Shown here: positions 1-6,752 of the stretch, one piece after another
Position numbering within the stretch: the stretch's first letter is position 1
Layout: every line of letters begins with the position of its first letter
From: RGIG5472 sp051867635
GTDB taxonomy: Bacteria > Bacillota > Clostridia > Oscillospirales > Oscillospiraceae
DNA length: 12,345 nt
Direction: 5' to 3'
NCBI GenBank assembly: GCA_051867635.1
Contig: JBJDYT010000076.1
Span: 1-12,345 of the forward strand
Notes under the pieces: model-generated
Databases searched by the model: none
Told to the model about the DNA's origin: nothing
What the model saw: only the letters and a program-made list of their open reading frames with translations
Position numbers and translations under genes: made by a program

Positions 1-1706
1 TCCAGCACGTCGGCGTTGGTGGACCAGCCGGTCTTGGTCTTTTTCCCGTGGGGCAGCTGCATCTCGCCGAACAGCACCTCTCCCAGCTGCTTGGGCGAGT
101 TGATGTTGAAGGGATGGCCCGCGAGCGTATAGATCTGTTCCTCCAGCGCTTTCGCCTCTTTATCCAGCGCCGCGCCGAAGGCGGCCAGCTCTCCCGCGTC
201 CACCCGGACGCCGGAGAGCTCCATCTCCGCGAGGACGCGGCAGAGGGGCAGTTCCACCTCATAAAACAGCTCGTGCAGGCCCCATTCCTCCAGCCGGGGG
301 GCCTGGTAGCCGTACAGCGCCTCCACCGCGGCGGCGTAGCTGTCCATGGCGGCCTCCGCCTCCGCGCCGCCGCCCATGAGGGAGAACGCGTCCGGCTCCA
401 GGAAGAGGGGCTTTGGCAGCTCCTCATTAAAATAGGAGACGAACAGGCGCTGGATCTCATAGCTCCCCGCCGTAGCGTCCAATAGGTACGCCGCGAGAGC
501 GGTGTCGAAGATAAAGCCCTCCGCCGGGAGGCCGCTTTCCAGCAGCGCCCGGGTCAGGTCCTTCACCTCGTGGGCGACCTTTTTGATGTCGGCGGAGAAA
601 ATAGCGGCGAGCAGGGCGTTCCAGTCCCCCTCGTAGCGGCTGAACAGCAGCTCCGCCGTGAGCGCTTCGCCCTCCGCCGTCTCGTAGACCAGGGAAAGGG
701 CCGTCAGGTCCGGCAGCGCCAGCAGCGCCGTATGATCTGCGCCGCGAAGCTGGGAAAGCAGGGTCTCCCCCTCCGCCGCCGTCCGCAACTGCCAGACGCG
801 CATGTCGCGCGTCTCCTGCCGCTCCGCCGGCTCCTCCTGCTTTTTCAGCCCCATCTTCTCGATGAGCTTCAAAAATTCCAGGCGCAGGAACAGATCGTAC
901 AGCTCCGGCTTCGGAGGCTGCCGCAGATTCTCCTCCGGGGAAAACTCCAGCGGCGCGTCCGTCACAATGGTGGCGAGCCAGTAGGAGTGGCGGGCGCTCT
1001 CCTCCCCCTCCGCGAGCTTGCGGAGGGCGGCGGGCTTCGCCTCCACCTCCGGCATGGCGGCGTAGAGCTTATCGATGCTGCCGTATTTTTGGATCAGGGC
1101 CATGGCGGTCTTTTCCCCGATGCCGGGGACGCCGGGAATGTTGTCGCTGCTGTCCCCCATGAGGGCCTTGAGGTCGATCATATGGATGGGGTCGAAGCCG
1201 TACTCCGCACGGAAAGACTCCTCCGTCATGTCCTTCGTGGTGGTCTGCCCCATGCGGGTGGAGACCAGCTTGACCCGGGTCTTCTCCGTGATGAGCTGCA
1301 GGGAGTCCTTGTCTCCCGTCACCGCCACGCACTCCCAGCCCGCCGCCTCGCACTTGCGGGAGACGGTGCCGATGAGGTCGTCCGCCTCGTAGCCCTCCAG
1401 CTCGTAGAGGGGGATGTTCATGGCCCGCAGCACGTCCTTCAGCACCGGCATCTGCTGACGCAGCTCCTCCGGCATGCCCTTGCGGGTGTCCTTGTAGCTC
1501 TCGTCCGCCTTGTGGCGGAAGGTGGGCGCGTGCAGGTCGAAGGCCACGCACAGGGCCTCCGGCTCCTCCTCCGCCAGCAGCCGCTGGAGGGTGGTGATAA
1601 AGCCGTAAATGGCGTGGGTGTACAGCCCGTCCTTGGTGGTCAGGGGACGGATGCCGTAATAGGCGCGGTTGACGAGGCTGTTGCCGTCCAGGATCATGAG
1701 TTTCAT
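1..1706 (-). CDS. polA: DNA polymerase I, N-terminal two thirds (cut by left window edge)
   Basis: This gene encodes DNA polymerase I, which removes RNA primers and fills gaps in replication and repair. Reading the minus strand from the ATG at 1706 gives 568 open codons that run off the window. Residues 1-290 are a complete 5'-3' flap nuclease: DGNS at 7-10, FDLHAPTFRH at 56-65, EADD at 107-110, GDKD at 131-134 and the helix-hairpin-helix GDSSDNIPGVPGIG at 184-197. Residues 300-490 are the 3'-5' exonuclease-like domain. Residues from about 480 begin the polymerase domain, including FNINSPKQLGEVLF at 533-546 and KKTKTGWSTNADVL near the edge. The catalytic palm lies outside. The proofreading domain lacks an obvious DxE motif near 325-340 and has Val at 461 where YxxxD would need Asp, so it is probably inactive, as in Taq and Bacillus Pol I. 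A GGGAGG ribosome binding site precedes the ATG. The identification is very secure; only the proofreading inference is open. Confidence 0.97.
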   Translation of the reverse strand, partial: MKLMILDGNSLVNRAYYGIRPLTTKDGLYTHAIYGFITTLQRLLAEEEPEALCVAFDLHAPTFRHKADESYKDTRKGMPEELRQQMPVLKDVLRAMNIPLYELEGYEADDLIGTVSRKCEAAGWECVAVTGDKDSLQLITEKTRVKLVSTRMGQTTTKDMTEESFRAEYGFDPIHMIDLKALMGDSSDNIPGVPGIGEKTAMALIQKYGSIDKLYAAMPEVEAKPAALRKLAEGEESARHSYWLATIVTDAPLEFSPEENLRQPPKPELYDLFLRLEFLKLIEKMGLKKQEEPAERQETRDMRVWQLRTAAEGETLLSQLRGADHTALLALPDLTALSLVYETAEGEALTAELLFSRYEGDWNALLAAIFSADIKKVAHEVKDLTRALLESGLPAEGFIFDTALAAYLLDATAGSYEIQRLFVSYFNEELPKPLFLEPDAFSLMGGGAEAEAAMDSYAAAVEALYGYQAPRLEEWGLHELFYEVELPLCRVLAEMELSGVRVDAGELAAFGAALDKEAKALEEQIYTLAGHPFNINSPKQLGEVLFGEMQLPHGKKTKTGWSTNADVL

Positions 1707-1749
1707 AGCTGTCCCTCCCGCGGGCGCGATTTTTTACACTGATTTAAAT

Positions 1750-1778
1750 AGTATACCTCTTTTTTCCGTTCAAAACAA
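1750..1778 (-). promoter_or_regulatory. sigma-A promoter of polA
   Basis: On the minus strand, TTGTTT (1773-1778) and TATACT (1750-1755) are separated by 17 bp, about 45 bp upstream of the polA ATG. The spacer and downstream flank are AT-rich compared with the surroundings, as expected of a promoter. This is the only good match in the polA leader. Confidence 0.7.
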
Positions 1779-1847
1779 GAGCGGAGGGAGAGCGGTCCCA
1801 TGAACTTAAAATGCTGCCGGCTCCAACTCCGGCGATCTCACCAACCG

Positions 1848-1876
1848 TTGCACGGAGCAGCGCGATATGGTAACAT
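1848..1876 (+). promoter_or_regulatory. candidate promoter of the MazG-like gene
   Basis: TTGCAC (1848-1853) and TAACAT (1871-1876) are 17 bp apart, and the -10 is preceded by TGG, making an extended -10 element. It lies about 40 bp upstream of the start codon at 1915. The hexamers are imperfect, so this is a plausible rather than certain call. Confidence 0.45.
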
Positions 1877-1914
1877 GACAGAAAGATAAATCGAACTTAA
1901 TGGAGGAACGTAGC

Positions 1915-2241
1915 ATGGCTGATTTCAGCATAAACGAAATGCAGGAAATGCAAAAAGCCTTACAAGATAAGTACAAGCATAAATGGGAACCGATATGTCC
2001 AGAGATCGGACAGAACAAACTGCTTTGGATGATTGGCGAAATAGGTGAAGTAATTGATATAGTCAAAAAGCATGGCGGAATAAATGCCTCAGCAAATGAA
2101 GAACTGAGAAAAGATTTGATTGAGGAAATGGCGGATGTCCTTATGTACTACAATGATGTCCTGCTTTGCTATGGAATTACCTCCGAAGAATTGAAACAAG
2201 CATATTCAGAGAAATTCCAGAGGAATATGAAACGTTGGTAA
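1915..2241 (+). CDS. MazG-like nucleotide pyrophosphohydrolase (all-alpha NTP-PPase)
   Basis: This 108-residue protein belongs to the MazG/all-alpha NTP pyrophosphohydrolase group, which hydrolyses (d)NTPs to monophosphate and pyrophosphate to clean nucleotide pools. The metal-binding signature is visible: ExxE as GEIGEVIDI (E42 and E45), then about 25 residues later ExxD as EEMADVLMYY. Length and helical character fit the short single-domain branch. The start at 1915 is preferred because GGAGG (1902-1906) lies 8 bases upstream; the in-frame ATG at 1900 overlaps that site. Base composition is very different from all other genes here: about 38% GC over 1921-2240, with AT-ending codons, which suggests recent acquisition. 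It is monocistronic, with its own terminator at 2255-2283. The family call is good. The exact substrate (dUTP, dCTP or damaged nucleotides) cannot be read from the sequence. Confidence 0.82.
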   Translation: MADFSINEMQEMQKALQDKYKHKWEPICPEIGQNKLLWMIGEIGEVIDIVKKHGGINASANEELRKDLIEEMADVLMYYNDVLLCYGITSEELKQAYSEKFQRNMKRW

Positions 2242-2254
2242 ATCCCAATTGATC

Positions 2255-2283
2255 GGGCAGCCCTGTTTGGGCTGCCCTTCTTT
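2255..2283 (+). terminator. intrinsic terminator of the MazG-like gene
   Basis: A perfect 9-bp stem (GGGCAGCCC at 2255-2263 with GGGCTGCCC at 2269-2277) closes a TGTTT loop and is followed by TTCTTT. It sits 14 bp after the stop codon. Confidence 0.85.
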
Positions 2284-2293
2284 ATCCACAGGG

Positions 2294-2350
2294 GGGCACG
2301 CAGCGTGCCCAGCGGATGCACACCGGCACAAAAGGGAACGGCCATCCGCT
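2294..2350. repeat. tandem palindromes, candidate interspersed repeat element
   Basis: Two further stem-loops follow the terminator directly. The first is GGGCACGC (2294-2301), one A, then GCGTGCCC (2303-2310). The second is AGCGGATG (2311-2318) pairing with CATCCGCT (2343-2350) around a 24-base loop that itself holds a CCG/CGG pairing. Neither is followed by a T-run, so they are not ordinary terminators. The abutting palindromes between two unrelated genes resemble REP/BIME-type intergenic repeats. Whether copies occur elsewhere in the genome cannot be seen from one window. Confidence 0.5.
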
Positions 2351-2385
2351 TTTGCCGCCGGGGCTTTCGCGGCTTTCGACCGGGC

Positions 2386-2413
2386 TTGACAGCGCGGTGT
2401 TTTGTGATACACT
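2386..2413 (+). promoter_or_regulatory. promoter of the MFS-AEC operon
   Basis: A consensus TTGACA (2386-2391) is followed after 16 bp by TACACT (2408-2413), and TGA before the -10 makes it an extended -10. The implied leader is about 70 bases long. A second TTGACA at 2422 has no matching -10. Confidence 0.65.
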
Positions 2414-2488
2414 TTTGATGCTTGACAAAAATGAGCAAAGCCCCGCGGCCGCCCCGGAGCGGCCACGGGCAGAAAGGCCGATTCCGCC

Positions 2489-3685
2489 ATGCATCACTCC
2501 ACTTCCCTCCGCCGGTACAACGCCCTGTACGCCGGCGTCCACTCCTTCTACTGGGCGGGCTACGCCACCGTCTGGGCCTATATCGCCGTTCTCCTCTCCC
2601 ACTACGGCTTTTCCTCCACGGAGACCGGCCTCATCACCTCCCTGGCCACGCTCTTCTCCGTGGCGCTGCAGCCCGTGCTGGCCTCCTTCACCGACCGCAG
2701 CAGGCGGCTGGGCCCCCGGGCCATGGCCGCCGCGCTGCTGGGGCTGGTGCTGGCTCTCACCGCCGCGCTGCTGGCGCTGCCCGCCCGGCGGAATGCGGCC
2801 ACCGCCGTGCTGTTCATCCTGCTGGGCCTGTTTCTGGCCTGCGTCCCGCCGTTTTTCAACGCCCTGGCCATCCATCTCATGCGCCGGGGCGCGCCGGTGG
2901 ACTACGGCTTCGGCCGGGGGCTGGGCTCCCTCTGCTATGCCCTGATGGCGGCGGGCATGGGCGTTTTGGTGGAGCGCTGCTCCCCGCGCCTGACGCTGCC
3001 CGTCTCCTTCGTCCTGATGGGCGGCTCGCTGCTGGTGCTCCTGCTGTGCCGCCTGACTGACTCTGCCGATACGGAGGCGGAGCCGGCGCGGGAAGGCGCC
3101 GTCAGCGCCGCCGTGCTGCTGCGCCGCCGTCCCATTCTGCTCCCCATCATGCTGGGCTGCCTGCTGTTCGTGGCCTCCCGCTGCGTCTACACCACCTATC
3201 TCAACACCATCGTGGAGCGTGCCGGCGCGGCGGAATCCGTCATGGGCGTCGTCCTTGCCATTTCGGCGGCGGTGGAGCTGCCCGCCATGAGCCTCTTTGT
3301 CCGCTTCCGGCGGCGCTTTAGCTGCGAGACGCTGCTGTGCGTCTGCGCCGCCACGGCGGCGGTGCGGCTGCTGCTGTACCTGTTCTTCCCCTCGGTCGGG
3401 ATGCTCTACGTCAACGCGCCGCTCCAGTTCTTCGGCCACGGCCTCTATCCCACCGCCACGGTGTACCTCGTCAGCGAGCTGGTGGACGGCGCCAACCAGT
3501 CCAAGGGCCAGGGGCTGATCTACGCCGCGGGCTACGGCCTGGGCGCGGCTATCGGAAGCCTTGCGGACGGCTGGCTGCTGGACCGCTTCTCCGTGGTGGG
3601 AGCGCTGTGGTTCAGCACCGCCTGCGCCGTGCTGGCGCTGTGCTGCTTCGCCTTCTGCGCCCGCCGGAAGGCCCGTACCGCTTGA
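2489..3685 (+). CDS. MFS permease (MFS_1-like, 12 membrane segments)
   Basis: This 398-residue protein is a cytoplasmic-membrane secondary transporter of the major facilitator superfamily. Hydrophobic segments fall into two groups of six separated by a charged loop near residues 188-214. The loop between helices 2 and 3 shows the MFS pattern (TDRSRRLGPR at 68-77). The fourth segment carries DYGFGRGLGSL at 138-148, like the YGRxRxxGSxG motif of the LacY/NupG-like MFS_1_like branch. The C-terminal half has DGANQSKGQGLIYAAGYGLG at 333-352, also typical of that branch. The branch includes sugar and nucleoside proton symporters, but the substrate here is unknown. The ribosome binding site before the ATG is weak (AGAAAGG, about 11 bases away), yet the protein start fits the family. 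It is followed after 15 bases by the AEC gene, so the two are probably co-transcribed. Confidence 0.85.
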   Translation: MHHSTSLRRYNALYAGVHSFYWAGYATVWAYIAVLLSHYGFSSTETGLITSLATLFSVALQPVLASFTDRSRRLGPRAMAAALLGLVLALTAALLALPARRNAATAVLFILLGLFLACVPPFFNALAIHLMRRGAPVDYGFGRGLGSLCYALMAAGMGVLVERCSPRLTLPVSFVLMGGSLLVLLLCRLTDSADTEAEPAREGAVSAAVLLRRRPILLPIMLGCLLFVASRCVYTTYLNTIVERAGAAESVMGVVLAISAAVELPAMSLFVRFRRRFSCETLLCVCAATAAVRLLLYLFFPSVGMLYVNAPLQFFGHGLYPTATVYLVSELVDGANQSKGQGLIYAAGYGLGAAIGSLADGWLLDRFSVVGALWFSTACAVLALCCFAFCARRKARTA

Positions 3686-3700
3686 AAGGGGGAAAACGCC

Positions 3701-4627
3701 ATGCTTTCGAATTTTCTCATCGTGCTGCAGCAGGTCTGCGTCCTCTTCGTCCTGATCCTCATCGGCTACTGCCTGGGCCGTCGGCGGCTCTTCAACGACG
3801 AGGTGGTGGGGGGCATGAACGCCCTGGTGCTGAACCTGGCCCTTCCCTGCACCATCCTCCGGGCCTTCCAGCTGGAGCATACGCCGGATATGCTGCGGAA
3901 CTTCCTGCTCTGTATCGTCGCCTCCGTCGCGCTGGTCTTCCTCTTCTTCGCCGTGGCGGCCCCCCTGGCAAGGCGTTTTCCGCGGGATGAGCGGGCGGTA
4001 TACGTCCTCTCCTCCGCCTTCACCAACTGCAGCTTCATGGGCTTTCCCCTGCAGAGCGCCCTGCTTGGCAGCGTGGGCATCCTCTACAGCTCCGCCTTTG
4101 TGCTCGTCTTAAACCTCGTCACCTTCACCGTGGGCTACTACTACTTCACCGGCGACCCGAAAAGCGTTTCGCCCCGTCAGGTCTTCACCCGTCCCGCCAT
4201 CATCGGCACGCTGCTGGGCCTGGCCCTGTTCCTGCTGGACATTCCCCTGCCCGGCCCCGTGTCGGACGTCGTGGGACACGTGGCGAACCTGGCGGTCCCC
4301 CTGCCCATGTTCATCATCGGCTACCACCTCTCCCAGGTGGATTTCCGACAGGCGCTGAGGAACCGGCGTCACTGGCTGTTCTCCGCCCTGCGGCTGCTGG
4401 TACTGCCGCTGCTGTCCCTCCTGCTCCTGCGGCTTTTGGGCCTGCGGGGGGACGTGCTGCTGGCCCTGGCCGTCTCCGCCAGCTGTCCCGCCGCCACCGC
4501 CGTCACCATCATCGCCAGCCGCTTCTCCGACAAGGGCCCCCTCTCCGCGGAGCTGGGTGCCATGCAGACCCTGCTGTCCCTGTTCACGCTGCCCGCCATG
4601 CTGGCGGTGGCGAGCCTGGTCATGTGA
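3701..4627 (+). CDS. AEC (auxin efflux carrier) family transporter
   Basis: This 308-residue membrane protein belongs to the AEC family, whose bacterial members move small organic acids such as malate and malonate. About ten hydrophobic segments form two repeats of five. Family hallmarks are visible: NALVLNLALPC at 40-50 (helix broken by Pro49), AFTNCSFMGFPL at 106-117, NLAVPLPMFIIG at 197-207 and SASCPAATAVTIIASRFSDK at 259-278. An AAAGGGGG ribosome binding site lies about 8 bases before the ATG. The gene follows the MFS gene by 15 bases and ends at a strong terminator, so it is the last gene of that operon. Pairing of two carriers suggests related small-molecule traffic, but no enzyme gene is present to name the substrate. 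Confidence 0.88.
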   Translation: MLSNFLIVLQQVCVLFVLILIGYCLGRRRLFNDEVVGGMNALVLNLALPCTILRAFQLEHTPDMLRNFLLCIVASVALVFLFFAVAAPLARRFPRDERAVYVLSSAFTNCSFMGFPLQSALLGSVGILYSSAFVLVLNLVTFTVGYYYFTGDPKSVSPRQVFTRPAIIGTLLGLALFLLDIPLPGPVSDVVGHVANLAVPLPMFIIGYHLSQVDFRQALRNRRHWLFSALRLLVLPLLSLLLLRLLGLRGDVLLALAVSASCPAATAVTIIASRFSDKGPLSAELGAMQTLLSLFTLPAMLAVASLVM

Positions 4628-4650
4628 CGGCCTCCGCGCAAAAGAATACA

Positions 4651-4684
4651 AAAAGCCGGCGCAGCTTCCGCTGCGCCGGCTTTT
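4651..4684. terminator. bidirectional intrinsic terminator between AEC and MATE genes
   Basis: A perfect 15-bp stem (4651-4665 with 4670-4684, core AGCCGGCGCAGC) closes a TTCC tetraloop and is flanked by A-run and T-run on either side. It therefore works on both strands and serves the two converging transcripts. Confidence 0.9.
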
Positions 4685-4718
4685 CCGCGCTCATGCGCGG
4701 GACGATCCAGCAAAAACC

Positions 4719-6110
4719 TTATTGCGCCGCCTCTGCCGCCCCGGGCAGCCCGTCCTCCGGGATGCGGCTGATGAGCGTGCGGTAGATCCGGCGGAAGCAC
4801 AGCAGCGTCGCCGCCAGGGAGACCAGCTCCGCAAAGGGGTAGGACCACCAGACCAGGTCGTTGTTGCCGATGGCCATGCCCACCCGGGCCAGCACATAGG
4901 CCGCCGGCAGCAGGGCCACCAGCTGACGCAGGAAGGAGGTCAGGAGGGAATAGGTGCTCTTGCCCAGGGACTGGAACACCGAGCCCAGGACGATGCAGAC
5001 CCCGGCGAAGGGGAAGGTGGCGCCGATGATGCGCAGGGCGGGCACGCCGATGGCGATCATATTGGGCGAGGCGTCAAAGATGGAGAGGAGCTGGCGCGGC
5101 AGCAGCTCGAACACCACGCAGCCGAACAGCATCAGCGCCACGCCCAGGCAGGTGCCGAAGCGGATGGCCTCCATCATGCGGCCGCGCTTCTGCGCGCCGT
5201 AGTTGTAGGCGATGATGGGCACAAGGCCGTTGTTCAGGCCGAACAGGGGCATGAACACGAAGCTGTTGAGCTTGAAGTACACGCCGAACACCGTGGCCGT
5301 GGTCTCCTTGCCCGCGGTGTAGACGATGAGGATCTTGTTCATGAAGAAGGTCATCACCGAGCCGATGGCCACCATGAGGACCGAGGGGAAACCGATGGCG
5401 TAGATCCGGCCCATGGTGTGCAGATCCGGCTTAAAGCCGCGCAGGGACAGGCGGATCTCCGGATTCTTATGGTGGTTCAGGTAGATCCCCAGGCACATGG
5501 CCACGATCTGGCCCAGCACCGTGGCGGCCGCCGCCCCCGCGACGCCCCAGCCCATGACGAAGATGAAGATGGGGTCGAAGACCAGGTTCAGCACCGCGCC
5601 CACGCCCTGGGTGACCATGGTGTAGACGGTGCGGCCCGTGGACTGCAAAAAGCGCTCGAAGGTGACCTCCCCGTAGATGCCGAAGGAAAGGCCGCAGCAG
5701 ATGGTGAGGTACTGCACGCCCAGGTCGATGATCTCAGTCACGTCCGTCTGGGCGGCAAAGTAAGTGCGGCTGAAGAACAGGCCGAAAACGAGAAAGACGA
5801 GATAGCCCACGCAGGCCAGCAGCAGGCCGTTCTCCGCCGCCTTTTTCGCCCCCTCGTGGTCCCGCGCCCCCAGCGCCCGGCTGAGCAGCGCGTTGATGCC
5901 CACGCCCGTGCCGGTGGCAAGGCCGATCATCAGGTTCTGCGCCGGGAAGGCCAGCGACACGGCGGTGAGCGCCTGTTCGCTGATCTGCGAGACGAATACA
6001 CTGTCCACGATATTATACATCGCCTGCACCAGCATGGACGCCATCATGGGCAGGGACATATTCAGCACCAGTTTCTTCACCGGCATGATTCCCATTTTGT
6101 TTTCCTGCAC
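4719..6110 (-). CDS. MATE family efflux transporter
   Basis: This 463-residue membrane protein belongs to the multidrug and toxic compound extrusion family (MatE domain twice), which exports drugs, cationic dyes or metabolites in exchange for Na+ or H+. Twelve hydrophobic segments form two similar halves. Typical motifs are NIVDSVFVSQ at 33-42, GVGINALLSRALGARD at 69-84, NLVFDPIFIF at 175-184 and, in the second half, GLVPIIAYNYGAQKRGRM at 295-312. The start is GTG at 6110, with GGGAGG seven bases upstream. An internal ATG at 6095, preceded by AGGAAAAC, is a possible alternative and would shorten the protein by five residues. The gene is alone, convergent with the AEC gene and divergent from the MGMT gene. 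The branch resembles MepA/NorM-type Clostridial pumps; the substrate is not readable. Confidence 0.9.
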   Translation of the reverse strand: MQENKMGIMPVKKLVLNMSLPMMASMLVQAMYNIVDSVFVSQISEQALTAVSLAFPAQNLMIGLATGTGVGINALLSRALGARDHEGAKKAAENGLLLACVGYLVFLVFGLFFSRTYFAAQTDVTEIIDLGVQYLTICCGLSFGIYGEVTFERFLQSTGRTVYTMVTQGVGAVLNLVFDPIFIFVMGWGVAGAAAATVLGQIVAMCLGIYLNHHKNPEIRLSLRGFKPDLHTMGRIYAIGFPSVLMVAIGSVMTFFMNKILIVYTAGKETTATVFGVYFKLNSFVFMPLFGLNNGLVPIIAYNYGAQKRGRMMEAIRFGTCLGVALMLFGCVVFELLPRQLLSIFDASPNMIAIGVPALRIIGATFPFAGVCIVLGSVFQSLGKSTYSLLTSFLRQLVALLPAAYVLARVGMAIGNNDLVWWSYPFAELVSLAATLLCFRRIYRTLISRIPEDGLPGAAEAAQ

Positions 6111-6164
6111 GACCGATCCTCCCGTTTCATTTCTTCCGCATGGCGGCGCACAGCCGCTCAGCGT

Positions 6165-6173
6165 ATTATACCA
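6165..6173 (-). promoter_or_regulatory. extended -10 promoter of the MATE gene
   Basis: The minus strand reads TGGTATAAT (6173 down to 6165), a consensus -10 with the TGn extension, about 55 bases upstream of the GTG start. No good -35 lies 17 bp further out, as is common when the extended -10 is present. Confidence 0.6.
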
Positions 6174-6302
6174 GCGCCGCGGCGCCTTTGGATATCCCCA
6201 AGATAGACAATTTTTGCCCTGTTTTTCGCTTTTCCCCGCACAAAGCTGACACTATTTTCCCTGTTTCCGGCATTTTTTGCCCTCTCCGCCGCCGAAGGGC
6301 GT

Positions 6303-6331
6303 TTGACACCCCGCCCCCGGCCGGGTATAAT
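6303..6331 (+). promoter_or_regulatory. perfect-consensus sigma-A promoter of the MGMT gene
   Basis: TTGACA (6303-6308), a 17-bp spacer made entirely of G and C, and TATAAT (6326-6331) match the vegetative consensus at every hexamer position. Transcription should begin near 6338, which rules out the in-frame TTG at 6303 as the translation start. Confidence 0.9.
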
Positions 6332-6365
6332 ACAGCCATCTTTCTACGAAAGGCGGGCGCGGGCC

Positions 6366-6689
6366 GTGCAGAACACCTTTGACAAGATCTATGAGGCCGT
6401 AAAGCAGATCCCCGCCGGCCGCGTGGCCAGCTACGGCCAGGTGGCCGAGGCGGCGGGGAACCGCCGCTGGGCCCGGGTGGTGGGCTATGCGCTGCATGTG
6501 AACCCCGCCCCCGGCGTCATCCCCTGCCACCGGGTGGTGAAAAAGGACGGCAGCGTGTCGGAGGCCTTCGCCTTCGGCGGGGCCAACCGGCAGGTGGAGC
6601 TGCTGCGGCAGGAGGGCGTGGACTTTCTCGACGAGAGCCATGTGGACATGGCGCGCTGCTGCGTCCGCTGCCTGCCGCCGGTGTGGTGA
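6366..6689 (+). CDS. MGMT-family methylated-DNA cysteine methyltransferase (single domain)
   Basis: This 107-residue protein corresponds to the DNA-binding and active-site domain of O6-alkylguanine-DNA alkyltransferase, which transfers alkyl groups from DNA to its own cysteine. The motif PCHRVV lies at 53-58 with Cys54 as acceptor, so it is not an alkyltransferase-like protein, which has Trp there. The recognition helix region AGRVASYGQVAEAAG at 17-31 and RWARVVGYALHVNP at 35-48 also fit. The N-terminal domain of Ogt/Ada-type enzymes is missing, and this short form is common in Firmicutes. The start is GTG at 6366, because the longer frame upstream overlaps the promoter. The ribosome binding site (AAAGGCGG) is rather far away. 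The tail contains a CCxxC cluster at 98-102, which is unusual. It ends at a strong terminator. Confidence 0.88.
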   Translation: MQNTFDKIYEAVKQIPAGRVASYGQVAEAAGNRRWARVVGYALHVNPAPGVIPCHRVVKKDGSVSEAFAFGGANRQVELLRQEGVDFLDESHVDMARCCVRCLPPVW

Positions 6690-6703
6690 CAAGGACAGAT
6701 ACG

Positions 6704-6735
6704 GCGCCCGGGCGGACGGCCCGGGCGCTTTTTTT
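6704..6735 (+). terminator. intrinsic terminator of the MGMT gene
   Basis: A perfect 10-bp GC stem (GCGCCCGGGC at 6704-6713 with GCCCGGGCGC at 6719-6728) closes a GGACG loop and is followed by seven T. It acts on the plus strand only, since no T-run follows on the other strand. Confidence 0.92.
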
Positions 6736-6752
6736 GCGTTTTCTCCGCCGGC

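Noticed and set aside
570..1742. Plus-strand open frame opposite polA
   Set aside because: Antisense shadow; the minus strand here encodes an unmistakable polymerase I flap nuclease domain.
1900..1914. Upstream in-frame ATG for the MazG-like gene
   Set aside because: It overlaps the GGAGG ribosome binding site that is correctly spaced for the ATG at 1915.
2422..2427. Second TTGACA upstream of the MFS gene
   Set aside because: The sequence 15-19 bp downstream is GC-rich with no -10-like hexamer.
2282..3880. Long minus-strand open frame (532 codons) opposite the MFS gene
   Set aside because: It is rich in Gln, His, Arg and Gly without any domain, an antisense shadow of GC-rich codons; the MFS frame on the other strand has clear membrane segments and motifs.
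4557..6206. Long plus-strand open frame (549 codons) opposite the MATE gene
   Set aside because: Low-complexity His/Gln/Asp/Arg composition, no ribosome binding site and overlap with a clear MATE gene and the terminator at 4651-4684.
6303..6365. TTG start giving a longer MGMT protein
   Set aside because: The codon lies inside the -35 box, upstream of the predicted transcription start.
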